Assembly: GCF_025813715.1 (NCBI RefSeq)
Contig: NZ_CP107532.1
Span: 620,001-684,000 of the forward strand
Source of the DNA: Methylobacterium sp. FF17
GTDB taxonomy: Bacteria; Pseudomonadota; Alphaproteobacteria; Rhizobiales; Beijerinckiaceae
Length of the DNA: 64,000 bases
Direction of reading: 5' to 3'
Below the pieces are notes generated by a model. It saw nothing but the letters and a program-made list of their open reading frames with translations, was not told where the DNA came from and made no database searches. The number at the start of each line of letters is the position of its first letter. The stretch's first letter is position 1. Both the position numbers and the translations under genes were made by a program. Shown here piece by piece: positions 17,196 through 26,029 of this stretch.

Positions 17196-18171
17196 CGACG
17201 ATTTCGACACCGACGACGACTTCACCGATTTCGATCCGCCGCCGCTCCGGCCGCTGCCGGCGGTGACCATGCCGGAGAACACCACCGCGGGCTTCGTCGC
17301 GCTGATCGGCATCCCCAATGCCGGCAAGTCGACCCTGCTGAACAGCCTCGTCGGCACCAAGGTCTCCATCGTCTCCCGCAAGGTGCAGACGACGCGGGCG
17401 CTGGTGCGCGGCATCGTCATGCACGAGGCCGCGCAGATCATCCTCGTCGATACCCCCGGCATCTTCGCGCCCAAGCGCCGCCTCGACCGGGCCATGGTCC
17501 ACTCGGCCTGGAGCGGTGCCTCCGATGCCGATGCGGTCTGCCTGCTCATCGACGCGCGCAAGGGCGTCACCGAGGAGGTCGAGGCGATCCTGGCCAAGCT
17601 GCCGGACGTGAAGCGCCCCAAGGTCCTGATCCTGAACAAGATCGACCTGATTCCCCGCGACCGCCTGCTGGCGCTCGCCGCCAGCCTCAACGAGCGGATC
17701 CCCTTCCAGCACACCTTCATGGTCTCGGCGCTCAACGGCGACGGCATCGAGACGCTGAAATCGACCCTCGCCGGCATGATGCCGAAGAGCCCGTGGCTCT
17801 ACCCCGAGGACCAGGTCTCGGACGCGCCGATCCGGATGCTGGCCGCCGAGATCACCCGCGAGAAGCTCTACGACCGTCTGCACGAGGAACTGCCCTACCG
17901 GTCCACCGTCGAGACCGACCAGTGGCAGGTCCGCCCGGACGGCTCGGTGCGCATCGAGCAGACGATCTTCGTGGAGCGCGAGAGCCAGCGCTCCATCGTG
18001 CTCGGCAAGGGCGGGCAGACCATCAAGGCGATCGGGCAGGCCGCCCGCCACGAGATCGCGGAAGCCGCCGAGCAGACCGTCCACCTCTTCCTGCACGTGA
18101 AGGTGCGCGAGAACTGGGCGGACGACCCGGCGCGCTACCGCGAGATGGGCCTGGAGTTCCCGCGCGGCTGA
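17188..18171 (+). CDS. era: GTPase Era
   Basis: Era is a 30S-assembly GTPase that binds the 3' end of 16S rRNA. The 327-residue product has G1 GIPNAGKST, G3 DTPG, G4 NKID, and a C-terminal KH domain (RSIVLGKGGQTIKAIGQAAR). A roughly 30-residue acidic N-terminal extension (DDDFDTDDDFTDFDPPP) precedes the G domain and is longer than in E. coli. It overlaps the end of rnc by eight bases. It ends the pdxJ-era run, 130 bp before the next gene. Confidence 0.96.
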   Translation: MPDDDFDTDDDFTDFDPPPLRPLPAVTMPENTTAGFVALIGIPNAGKSTLLNSLVGTKVSIVSRKVQTTRALVRGIVMHEAAQIILVDTPGIFAPKRRLDRAMVHSAWSGASDADAVCLLIDARKGVTEEVEAILAKLPDVKRPKVLILNKIDLIPRDRLLALAASLNERIPFQHTFMVSALNGDGIETLKSTLAGMMPKSPWLYPEDQVSDAPIRMLAAEITREKLYDRLHEELPYRSTVETDQWQVRPDGSVRIEQTIFVERESQRSIVLGKGGQTIKAIGQAARHEIAEAAEQTVHLFLHVKVRENWADDPARYREMGLEFPRG

Positions 18172-18301
18172 GCATGGGCTATGAGAACGGGAGGCCGGGC
18201 CCCGCGACGATTCCTGTCGCGCGGTGGACCGGCTCTCCCGCTTTTCCCGTCACGCCCTGAGCCGTCGAGGCGCGCGCGCCGTCGCGCCGGATGTTGTCAC
18301 C

Positions 18302-19222
18302 ATGTCCCCCATGCCCGTTTCGGAAGCCGTCTATGGGATTCCGCCCCTCGAACTGGCGGCGGTGCCGGATGGCGCCGTCCAGGTCTCGCCCCTGATTCCC
18401 GGTTCCGCCCGGCTCGAGGATGTCGCGCCGGAGAGCCTGGAGCGGCTCGACGTGCTGGCCCCCGCCGGCACCATCGAGCGGCGCTACGTGCTGGCGCTCG
18501 GCCTCAAGGCCCTGCGGCCCGGGGGACGCCTCACCGCCCTCGCCCCGAAGGATCGCGGCGGGAGCCGGCTCGCCAAGGAACTCACCGGCTTCGGCTGCAC
18601 CGTCCACGAGAAGGCGCGGCGGCACCACCGCATCTGCGTACTCGCGCGTCCGGACCTCGTGAACGGCCTCGACGATGCGATCCACGAGGGCGGCCCGCGC
18701 CACATCGAGAACCTTGCGCTCTGCACACAGGCCGGGATCTTCTCCTACGACCGGCTCGACCCCGGCACGGCGCTGCTGCTCGCGAATCTGCCGCCGCTGG
18801 CGGGTAGCGGCGCCGATTTCGGCTGCGGCCTCGGCATCCTCGCCCGGGCGGTGCTGGCCTCGCCCAAGGTGACGTCGCTGACCCTCGTGGATATCGACCG
18901 GCGCGCCATCGAGATGGCGGCGCGCAACGTGCACGATTCGCGTGCCGCCCTGCGCTGGGCGGACATCCGGGCGGGCGGCCTCGGGCTCGCCCGCCTCGAC
19001 TTCGTGGTGATGAACCCGCCCTTCCACGATGGCGGTGCCGAGGACCAGGCGCTGGGCCAGGCCTTCATCGCGCGCGCGGCGGAATCCCTGCGCCCCGGCG
19101 GCAGCCTCTGGCTCACCGCCAACACCCACCTGCCCTACGAGGCGCCCCTGAACGCGGCCTTCAAGAGCGTGGCGCTGAAGGCGTCCGCCGGCGGCTACAA
19201 GGTCTACGAGGCGCGCCGGTGA
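18302..19222 (+). CDS. Class I SAM-dependent methyltransferase, RsmC-like (16S rRNA guanine-N2)
   Basis: The product of 306 residues has an N-terminal half resembling a degenerate methyltransferase domain. The C-terminal half is a Rossmann SAM-binding fold with motif I SGADFGCGLGILARAVL and the catalytic motif VVMNPPFHDGG. NPPFH with a duplicated architecture is typical of RsmC/RlmG-type enzymes that methylate guanine N2 in rRNA. The target base cannot be decided by eye. ATG 18302 was preferred over 18224. Its TGA overlaps the GTG of the following pseudouridine synthase, which suggests a shared rRNA-modification operon. Confidence 0.82.
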   Translation: MSPMPVSEAVYGIPPLELAAVPDGAVQVSPLIPGSARLEDVAPESLERLDVLAPAGTIERRYVLALGLKALRPGGRLTALAPKDRGGSRLAKELTGFGCTVHEKARRHHRICVLARPDLVNGLDDAIHEGGPRHIENLALCTQAGIFSYDRLDPGTALLLANLPPLAGSGADFGCGLGILARAVLASPKVTSLTLVDIDRRAIEMAARNVHDSRAALRWADIRAGGLGLARLDFVVMNPPFHDGGAEDQALGQAFIARAAESLRPGGSLWLTANTHLPYEAPLNAAFKSVALKASAGGYKVYEARR

Positions 19223-19974
19223 CGAAGCCCCCGAAGGTCGTGCAGGCGCGTCTCGACCGCCTGCTCGCGAATATGGGCTACGGCTCGCGCCGGGAGATCG
19301 CGCTCCTCACCCGTGCCGGCCTCGTCCTCCTCGACGGCGCCCCCCTGCGCGACGCCGACCAGCGCATCCCGGTGACGCCGGACCTCGCGCAGCGCATGCG
19401 CATCGACGGCGAGGCCCTCGACCCGCCCCCCGCACTGACCCTGATGCTGCACAAGCCGCTGGGCGTCACCTGCTCGCACAAGGAGGCGGGGCCCCTCGTC
19501 TACGGCCTGCTGCCGGAGCGCTGGCGCCGGCGCGACCCGGCGTTGTCCACGGTGGGCCGCCTCGACAAGGAGACCTCGGGCCTGCTGCTGCTCACCGACG
19601 ACGGCGCCCTCCTGCACCGGATCATCTCCCCGAAGGCCAACGTCGCCAAGCGCTACCGCGTGACCCTCGACCGCCCGCTCAAGGGCGACGAAGGCGCCAT
19701 CTTCGCCTCGGGCACGCTGATGCTGGAGGGCGAGGAGAAGCCGCTCCTGCCGGTTGCGTTCGAGGCGGAGGGCGCGGTGAACGCCGTGGTGACGCTGCAC
19801 GAGGGGCGCTACCATCAGGTCCGGCGCATGTTCGCCGCCCTCGGCAACCACGTCGTGACCCTGCACCGGGACCGCGTCGGCGGCCTGGACCTGCCGACGG
19901 ACCTCGCTCCGGGCGCCCATCGCATTCTCGGCGCGGCCGAGATCGCGGCCGTCTTCGCGGGCGGCGAGGCCTGA
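19219..19974 (+). CDS. rsuA: RsuA-family ribosomal small-subunit pseudouridine synthase
   Basis: The enzyme isomerises a uridine in rRNA to pseudouridine (U516 of 16S rRNA for E. coli RsuA). The 251 residues comprise an S4-like RNA-binding domain (QARLDRLLANMGYGSRREI) and a catalytic domain with VGRLDKETSGLLLLTDDG, where Asp116 is the nucleophile. The late motif EGRYHQVRRMFAALGNHV is also intact. The start is GTG 19219, overlapping the upstream stop by four bases. RsuA and RluE/RluB-type enzymes share these motifs, so the exact target is inferred from length and domain order. Confidence 0.87.
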   Translation: MTKPPKVVQARLDRLLANMGYGSRREIALLTRAGLVLLDGAPLRDADQRIPVTPDLAQRMRIDGEALDPPPALTLMLHKPLGVTCSHKEAGPLVYGLLPERWRRRDPALSTVGRLDKETSGLLLLTDDGALLHRIISPKANVAKRYRVTLDRPLKGDEGAIFASGTLMLEGEEKPLLPVAFEAEGAVNAVVTLHEGRYHQVRRMFAALGNHVVTLHRDRVGGLDLPTDLAPGAHRILGAAEIAAVFAGGEA

Positions 19975-20383
19975 TCCACTCGGAACCGCAGCCTCGGTTG
20001 CCAGCGGATGTCGGAGGATCGCGCGGCCGTCGCCGCATCGAGCGCGTTGCAGACGGCGCGCGGAACCACCCACTGCGATCGGCCGTCGATCGGCTTGGCG
20101 AAAAAACCCGCACACCTTGCCAATCCGCAACAACTCGTTTAAGCGCCAGCCCTCGCGTTCGCTCCGGCTGGGGGCTGAACGGACGGTGCCGATTCGTTCG
20201 GCACAGGATGCACCTCTGTAAGCGGTGCCCCGTCGTCCCGTGTCTCCGCCTTCGATCAACCGCTCGGGCCTTCAAACGGCTCGAAGGGCTTGGCGCCGGG
20301 TGAATTGCGTACGAACCGGCCCGACGCTTCTTTTCCCGCACTTCATGTGCCGTCGGGTCCCTTTGGATATGAAGGGCCCGTTA
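19975..20383 (+). other. 409-bp non-coding region ahead of rpsF
   Basis: There is no supported gene here. The stretch should contain the promoter of the rpsF-rpsR-rplI operon. A TTGCCA near 20117 with TAAGCG 17 bp later is a weak match. The strong feature is the stem-bulge-stem structure at 20318-20359, annotated separately. A purine-rich GAAGGG at 20371-20376 is the likely ribosome-binding site of rpsF. Confidence 0.6.
20318..20359 (+). promoter_or_regulatory. S6:S18-type ribosomal-protein leader element
   Basis: A 9-bp lower stem (20318-20326 with 20351-20359, one G-U pair) is followed on the 5' side only by an 11-base pyrimidine-rich bulge (20327-20337). A 4-bp upper stem GCAC/GTGC (20338-20341 with 20347-20350) is capped by TTCAT. 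CCG lies at the junction of bulge and upper stem (20336-20338). A bulged hairpin with a conserved CCG just upstream of rpsF is the published form of the element bound by the S6:S18 complex for autoregulation. It ends 24 bases before the rpsF start. The fold is visible in the sequence; the identity is inferred. Confidence 0.65.
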
Positions 20384-20860
20384 ATGCCTCTCTACGAACA
20401 CGTCTTCCTGGCGCGCCAGGACGTGACGGCCCAGCAGGTCGAGACCATGGTCGAGACCTACAAGGGCGTCATCGAAGCCAATGGCGGCAAGGTCGAGAAG
20501 ATCGAGATGTGGGGCGTGAAGTCCCTCGCCTACCGCATCAAGAAGAACCGCAAGGCGCATTTCACGCTCCTCAACGTCGACGCCCCCCCGGCGGCGCTCG
20601 CCGAGATGGAGCGCCAGATGCAGATCTCCGAGGACGTCCTGCGCTTCATGACCGTCCGCGTCGAAGAGCTCGAGTCCGAGCCGTCGGCGATGATGCAGAA
20701 GCGCGACCGCGACGACCGCAAGGATCGTGAGCGCGGCCGTCGTCGTGACGACGAAGGCTTCGGCGGTGGTGGATTCGGCGGCGACCGCGATCGCGGCGAC
20801 CGTGGTGATCGCGGCGACCGGGGCGACCGCCCCGAGCGCAGCTTCGGCGGGGAGGCTTAA
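20384..20860 (+). CDS. rpsF: 30S ribosomal protein S6
   Basis: S6 pairs with S18 on the 30S platform. The product from ATG 20384 is 158 residues: a standard S6 core ([20 protein letters not shown] through the [10 protein letters not shown] strand) and then a charged, repetitive Arg/Gly/Asp tail. Most of the extra length over E. coli S6 is this tail, common in Rhizobiales. GAAGGG seven bases upstream is the ribosome-binding site. Open sequence before the ATG forms the leader structure, so the frame beginning at 20225 is not used. Confidence 0.96.
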   Translation: MPLYEHVFLARQDVTAQQVETMVETYKGVIEANGGKVEKIEMWGVKSLAYRIKKNRKAHFTLLNVDAPPAALAEMERQMQISEDVLRFMTVRVEELESEPSAMMQKRDRDDRKDRERGRRRDDEGFGGGGFGGDRDRGDRGDRGDRGDRPERSFGGEA

Positions 20861-20863
20861 GTC

Positions 20864-21148
20864 ATGGCGTTTGGTGCTGGACCCGGTGCGCCCGCCGCTG
20901 GCGGCGGTGGTGGCGGTGGCGGTGGACGCCGTCCGTTCTTCCGTCGTCGGAAGACCTGCCCCTTCTCGGGCGCGAACGCGCCCAAGATCGACTACAAGGA
21001 CGTCAAGCTCCTGTCGCGCTACGTCTCGGAGCGCGGCAAGATCGTCCCGTCCCGCATCACGGCGGTGTCGGCCAAGAAGCAGCGCGAGCTCGCCCAGGCG
21101 ATCAAGCGCGCCCGCTTCCTCGGCTTCCTCCCCTACGTGATCAAGTAA
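20864..21148 (+). CDS. rpsR: 30S ribosomal protein S18
   Basis: S18 binds S6 on the small subunit. The 94-residue product has the S18 core ([19 protein letters not shown], then the [20 protein letters not shown] signature). A glycine-rich N-terminal extension of about 25 residues, with nine glycines in a row, precedes the zinc-finger-like start of the fold. It begins 3 bp after the rpsF stop, so it is co-translated. Confidence 0.97.
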   Translation: MAFGAGPGAPAAGGGGGGGGGRRPFFRRRKTCPFSGANAPKIDYKDVKLLSRYVSERGKIVPSRITAVSAKKQRELAQAIKRARFLGFLPYVIK

Positions 21149-21306
21149 GCCCGTTCGCCTCGGCCCGGCCCCGCCGGGCCGAGGCATCACCGCACGCCCG
21201 GCGTGCGCGTTCGTACCGGTTCTCTCGATCGAGGGCCGGGAGTCGTTGGGGCGACAAGGTTCGCCTCTAACCCTGCCCGGATCGGGACAGCGGGACAGCG
21301 GAATTG

Positions 21307-22308
21307 ATGGCACAGTACCTCGGCATCGGTATCGGCGCGGGCCTCGTCTCCGCCCTCCTCTTCGGCGTTCTGCTGAAGGCGACGGCGCTCGCGATCCTGC
21401 TCTACCTGCTCGCCCCGCTCCCGATCCTCATCGTGGGGCTCGGCTGGAGCCACCGGGCCGCCCTGGTCGCCGCCCTCACGGGCAGCCTTGCCCTGGCCCT
21501 CGTCGTCCAACCCTTCCTCGGACTCGGCTTCCTCACCTATCTGGCCCTGCCGGCCTGGTGGCTGGCCTATCTCGCGCTGCTCGGCCGCCCCGGCGCCGAC
21601 GGCACGATGGAATGGTACCCCACCGGGCGCCTCCTCGCCTGGACCGCCGGCACGGCGGGCCTCGCCTTCGTGGCCATCGCGGTCATCGCCGCGCCGAACT
21701 ACGAGACCTTCCAGTCGCAGCTGCGCGGCATGACCCGCACCATCGTGCGCATCCAGGCCGACCGCGCCGGCACCACGGCCCCGAAGCCGGCCGCCCCGGA
21801 CGCCGCCGAAGCCCCGGCCGACGCGGTGCTGCTGGACCCCGCGGAAGCGACGCGGACGGAGGTCGCCAACGCCCTGGCGGCGATCGCACCGGGCCTCGCC
21901 ACCCAGGGCCTCACGGTCCTGCTCACCTTTTATCTCTGGGCGGCCGCCCGCATCGTGCGCGTCTCCGGCCGCCTGCCGCGCCCCTGGCCGGACCTGGCCG
22001 CCACGATGATGCCCCGCCGCGTGCTCGCAGTGCTGGCGGGCTCGCTGATCCTCGCCCTGGTGCCCGGCTATCCCGGCGTGCTGGGCGTGGCGCTGGCGGG
22101 GGCCCTGAGCGCCGCCTTCGCGATGCAGGGCCTCGCCGCCTTCCACGATCGCAGCCGGGGCCGGCCCGGGCGCCTCGCCCTGCTGTTCGGCCTCTACGTG
22201 ATCCTCTTCCTCACCCAGGGCATCGCCCTCGTTGCCCTGACCCTGTTCGGCATTGCCGATACCGCCCTCGACAGCCGACGCCCGCAAGGGGCGTCCGGAC
22301 GACCCTGA
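21307..22308 (+). CDS. DUF2232 integral membrane protein
   Basis: This is a 333-residue polytopic membrane protein with about eight hydrophobic segments, starting MAQYLGIGIGAGLVSALLFG. A cytosolic or periplasmic loop rich in Ala/Pro/Thr sits in the middle (about residues 150-185). The family (DUF2232, YybS-like) has no established function, but in Rhizobiales it commonly lies between rpsR and rplI, as here. ATG 21307 is preferred over the overlapping TTG at 21304. The conserved place in a ribosomal operon is the only functional hint. Confidence 0.82.
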   Translation: MAQYLGIGIGAGLVSALLFGVLLKATALAILLYLLAPLPILIVGLGWSHRAALVAALTGSLALALVVQPFLGLGFLTYLALPAWWLAYLALLGRPGADGTMEWYPTGRLLAWTAGTAGLAFVAIAVIAAPNYETFQSQLRGMTRTIVRIQADRAGTTAPKPAAPDAAEAPADAVLLDPAEATRTEVANALAAIAPGLATQGLTVLLTFYLWAAARIVRVSGRLPRPWPDLAATMMPRRVLAVLAGSLILALVPGYPGVLGVALAGALSAAFAMQGLAAFHDRSRGRPGRLALLFGLYVILFLTQGIALVALTLFGIADTALDSRRPQGASGRP

Positions 22309-22335
22309 CCCACTGAGAACCGAAGGACCAGAACC

Positions 22336-22899
22336 ATGGAAGTCATCCTCCTCGAGCGCGTCGCCAAGCTCGGCCAGATGGGCGAGACCGTGAACGTGAA
22401 GCCGGGCTACGCCCGCAACTTCCTGCTCGCCCGCGGCAAGGCCCTGCGCGCCACCACCAACAACAAGAAGCACTTCGAGACGCAGCGCGCCCAGCTCGAG
22501 GCCCGCAACCTCGAGCGCAAGTCCGAGGCTCAAGGCGTCGCCGAGACCCTCGAGGGCAAGAGCTTCGTGCTCATCCGCCAGTCGGGCGAGACCGGCGTGC
22601 TCTACGGGTCCGTCTCGACCCGCGATCTCGCCGAGGTCGTCACCGCCGACGGCTTCTCGGTCGGCCGCGACCAGTTCGCCCTCAACCAGCCGATCAAGAC
22701 GCTCGGCCTGCACACCGTGCCGGTCGTGCTGCACCCCGAGGTCGAGGTCAGCATCACCGTCAACGTCGCCCGTTCGCCGGAAGAGGCCGAGCGTCAGGCA
22801 CGCGGCGAATCGACCACCGAGCGTGAGGCCTTCAACCTCGACGACCTCGGCCTCGAGGTCGGCGCCGCGCTGGCCGAGGCCGGCGACGACCGCGAGTAA
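22336..22899 (+). CDS. rplI: 50S ribosomal protein L9
   Basis: L9 extends from the base of the L1 stalk and affects reading-frame fidelity. The 187-residue protein starts [20 protein letters not shown] and carries the N-terminal signature [13 protein letters not shown]. The central helix and C-terminal domain follow. It is about 35 residues longer than E. coli L9 because of an acidic tail ([20 protein letters not shown]). AAGGA at 22323-22327 is well spaced. It ends the rpsF operon; a strong hairpin follows. Confidence 0.97.
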   Translation: MEVILLERVAKLGQMGETVNVKPGYARNFLLARGKALRATTNNKKHFETQRAQLEARNLERKSEAQGVAETLEGKSFVLIRQSGETGVLYGSVSTRDLAEVVTADGFSVGRDQFALNQPIKTLGLHTVPVVLHPEVEVSITVNVARSPEEAERQARGESTTEREAFNLDDLGLEVGAALAEAGDDRE

Positions 22900-22975
22900 G
22901 CACGCCACACCGGCGGTGAAGAACGGGGACGAGTGGCCTTGAGGGTTGACTAGTTCCTCGTTTGTTCCAGCATGG

Positions 22976-23008
22976 ACGCCCGTCATCCGCGAGGATGGCG
23001 GGCGTTTC
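22976..23008 (+). terminator. Terminator-like hairpin after rplI
   Basis: A 13-bp stem (22976-22988 with 22993-23005, one G-U pair) with a GCGA tetraloop is followed by TTTC. It lies 76 bases after the rplI stop and 181 bases before dnaB. The short T-run makes termination imperfect, but the stem is long and stable. Confidence 0.7.
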
Positions 23009-23189
23009 GCGTCCGAGGGGTCGCACCGGCATCGCGGATGCGGGCGGGGCACCCTTCACGGGGCGAACACGCGAATCGGCTAAGGTTCGGCTAACCATGC
23101 CGTGGCCATGGTCTGCCGGTAGAGACGCGCGGCGGCCTCACACGCCGCGCGGACGAAGTCATCGACGAGTCGGAGCCTCGAATCAGCCC

Positions 23190-24677
23190 ATGGCCCTGCC
23201 CAACGCCCTGACGGCCAACCTTCAGCCCGTCCCGCAGGAATTTCGCGTCGCACCGCACAACATCGATGCGGAGCAGGCGCTGCTGGGTGCGATCCTGGTC
23301 AACAACGATGCCTATTACCGCATCTCCGACTTCCTCCTCGCCGAGCACTTCATGGAGGATGTCCACCGCAAGATCTTCGAGGTGGCCTCCCAGCTTATCA
23401 AGGCCGGCAAGCTCGCGACCCCGATCACCCTGAAGACCTACCTGGGTGACGCCGATCTCGGCGGCCAGACCGTGATGCAGTACCTCGCGCGCCTCGCCGC
23501 CGAGGCCACCACCGTGATCAATGCGGGCGATTACGGCCGCACCATCTACGACCTCGCGATCCGCCGCCGCCTCATCACCATCGGCGAGGATCTCGTGAAC
23601 GGCGCCTACGAGGCCCCGGTGGAATCCTCTCCCCGCGACCAGATCGAGGGCACGGAGCGCCGGCTCTACGAACTCGCCGAATCGGGCAAGTACGACGGCG
23701 GCTTCCAGAAGTTCTCCGACGCCCTCACCGCCGCCGTGGACATGGCGGCCAAAGCCTATCAGCGCGAGGGCAAGCTCTCCGGCATCGCCACCGGCCTGTC
23801 GGACCTCGATGCCAAGATGGGCGGCCTGCAGCGCTCGGATCTCATCATCCTCGCGGGGCGCCCGGCCATGGGCAAGACCTCGCTCGTGACCAACATCGCC
23901 TTCAACGTCGCCAAGGCCTACCAGTCCGAGAAGCTGCCGGACGGACGAACGGAGACGAAGAACGGCGGCATCGTCGGGTTCTTCTCCCTCGAAATGTCGG
24001 CCGAGCAGTTGGCGACCCGTATCATCGCCGAGCAATCCGGCGTGGCCTCCTACAAGATCCGTCGCGGCGACATCCAGCCGGCCGACTTCTACAAGATCAC
24101 CGACGCCGCCCGGGACATGCAGACGATCCCGTTCTACATCGACCAGACCGGCGGCATCTCGATCGCCCAGCTCGCCGCTCGCGCCCGCCGCCTGAAGCGG
24201 CAGAAGGGCCTCGACCTCCTCATCGTCGATTACCTGCAGCTGCTCTCCGGCTCCGGCAAGCGCTCGGACAACCGCGTGCAGGAGATGACCGAGATCACCA
24301 CCGGCATGAAGGCGCTCGCCAAGGAACTGGCGGTGCCGATCATCGCCCTGTCGCAGCTTTCGCGTCAGGTTGAGAACCGCGAGGACAAGCGGCCCCAACT
24401 CGCGGATCTGCGCGAATCGGGCTCGATCGAGCAGGACGCCGACGTGGTGATGTTCGTGTTCCGCGAGGAATACTACGTCAACAACAAGAAGCCTCGCGAG
24501 GGCACCGAGGAGTTCTTCGCCTGGGAGGCGGAGATGAACCGCGTCCACGGCAAGGCCGAAGTCATCCTCGGCAAACAGCGTCACGGACCCACCGGCACCG
24601 TGGAACTCCAGTTCGACGCCAACATCACGCGCTTCTCGAACCTGGCGCAGTCGGACCGCATGCCCGAGCAGATGTAG
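23190..24677 (+). CDS. dnaB: Replicative DNA helicase
   Basis: DnaB is the hexameric 5'-3' helicase of the replication fork. The 495-residue product begins MALPNALTANLQPVPQEFRV, with the N-terminal DnaB domain near FRVAPHNIDAEQALLGAILV. The RecA-like domain has Walker A ILAGRPAMGKTS and Walker B LLIVDYLQLLSG. The loop motif SQLSRQVENREDKRPQLADL is also present. No intein interrupts the ATPase domain. The frame starting at 22962 would run through the terminator and is rejected. It lies between the rplI operon and alr, as in related genomes. Confidence 0.97.
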   Translation: MALPNALTANLQPVPQEFRVAPHNIDAEQALLGAILVNNDAYYRISDFLLAEHFMEDVHRKIFEVASQLIKAGKLATPITLKTYLGDADLGGQTVMQYLARLAAEATTVINAGDYGRTIYDLAIRRRLITIGEDLVNGAYEAPVESSPRDQIEGTERRLYELAESGKYDGGFQKFSDALTAAVDMAAKAYQREGKLSGIATGLSDLDAKMGGLQRSDLIILAGRPAMGKTSLVTNIAFNVAKAYQSEKLPDGRTETKNGGIVGFFSLEMSAEQLATRIIAEQSGVASYKIRRGDIQPADFYKITDAARDMQTIPFYIDQTGGISIAQLAARARRLKRQKGLDLLIVDYLQLLSGSGKRSDNRVQEMTEITTGMKALAKELAVPIIALSQLSRQVENREDKRPQLADLRESGSIEQDADVVMFVFREEYYVNNKKPREGTEEFFAWEAEMNRVHGKAEVILGKQRHGPTGTVELQFDANITRFSNLAQSDRMPEQM

Positions 24678-24857
24678 GTCGGCGGCTCGCCCCCGCGATC
24701 ATCGCGTTCCCGCGCTCCGGGAGACGCTGGAACAGCCACCGAATCGGGTCGCTCCGCGGATCGGAACCGGGCACGGATATCGCTGAGACACGCCGTCGTC
24801 CCGGGGCCGCGCAGCGGAACCCGGGATTCTGCAACGCAACCGGCGCAAGGCCCCGCG

Positions 24858-25979
24858 ATGGATAGGATGGATCCTCAGATCGAAGTTCCGGCGAGCCACG
24901 GTGCCCGCCTCACCATCGACCTCGCGGCCATCGCGGAGAACTGGCGCCGGCTCGCGGCCGAGGCGACGGACGCGGCCTGCGCGGCCGTGGTCAAGGCGGA
25001 TGCCTATGGCTGTGGCCTGGATGCCGTGCTCCCCGCCCTCTGGGCGGCGGGGTGCCGGACGTTCTTCGTCGCGCACCTGGGCGAGGGGATCGCGGCGCGC
25101 CGGATCCTGCCCGACGGCGTGATCTACGTGCTCAACGGCCTGCTCCCCGGCTTCGGCCCGGCGCTGATCGCCCACGACCTGCGCCCGGTCCTCGGCAGCC
25201 GCGCGGAGCTTGCCGAATGGGCCGGTCTGTCGGAGGCGGCGGGGCGCCGGCTGCCGGCGGCCCTGCATGTGGATACCGGCATGAACCGCCTCGGGCTGCC
25301 CGTGTCGGAGGCGCTGGCGCTCTCCGGAGACCCGGTCATCGCTCGGGCGGGCATCGCCCTGGTGTTGACGCATCTCGTCAGTGCCGAACTGTCGGGCGAT
25401 CCGGTGAATGCGCGCCAGATGCGCGCGTTCGCCGAGGTGCGGGCAGCCTATCCGGGCCTTCCGGGCTCGTTCGCGAATTCCTCCGGCATCTTCCTCGGGG
25501 CGCAGGCCCATCACGATCTGCTGCGACCGGGCTACGCCCTGTTCGGTGGCAATCCCACCCCGTGGAAGCCCAATCCGATGCGCCCCGTGGTGCGCCTGGA
25601 GGCCGCGATCGCACAGGTGCGCGACGTCGCAGCCGGCGAGACCTGCGGCTATAATGGCCGCTGGCGCGCGGCCGAACCCCGGCGCCTCGCGACCCTGTCG
25701 CTGGGCTATGCGGACGGGTATCCGCGCGCCGCCAGCGGTCGCGGCATGGCCCTCGTCGGCGGTGTGCGCTGTCCGATCCTGGGGCTGATCTCGATGGATC
25801 TCATCATCCTCGACGTCACCGACGCACCGGAGGCGACGCGCGGCGCCAGCGCCACCCTGATCGGCGACGACCTCGACGTGGATGCGGTGGGACGGGCGGC
25901 CGGCACCATCGGCTACGAGATCCTGACGGGTCTGGGTTCTCGCTATGTTCGCCATTATGTGAGAGGACACGACGCCTGA
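24858..25979 (+). CDS. alr: Alanine racemase
   Basis: Alr is the PLP enzyme that supplies D-alanine for peptidoglycan. The 373-residue protein has the PLP-binding motif AVVKADAYGCG with the Schiff-base Lys46, and the second-domain motif LSLGYADGYPRAASG. It starts at ATG 24858, giving a short polar N-terminus before LTIDLAAIAENWRRL. It lies 180 bp after dnaB and 50 bp before radA, all on the plus strand. Confidence 0.95.
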   Translation: MDRMDPQIEVPASHGARLTIDLAAIAENWRRLAAEATDAACAAVVKADAYGCGLDAVLPALWAAGCRTFFVAHLGEGIAARRILPDGVIYVLNGLLPGFGPALIAHDLRPVLGSRAELAEWAGLSEAAGRRLPAALHVDTGMNRLGLPVSEALALSGDPVIARAGIALVLTHLVSAELSGDPVNARQMRAFAEVRAAYPGLPGSFANSSGIFLGAQAHHDLLRPGYALFGGNPTPWKPNPMRPVVRLEAAIAQVRDVAAGETCGYNGRWRAAEPRRLATLSLGYADGYPRAASGRGMALVGGVRCPILGLISMDLIILDVTDAPEATRGASATLIGDDLDVDAVGRAAGTIGYEILTGLGSRYVRHYVRGHDA

Positions 25980-26029
25980 CGCCGGCCTGATCCCGAGGGC
26001 CGCGCGTCGGTCCCTCCAGCGGAATCGCG

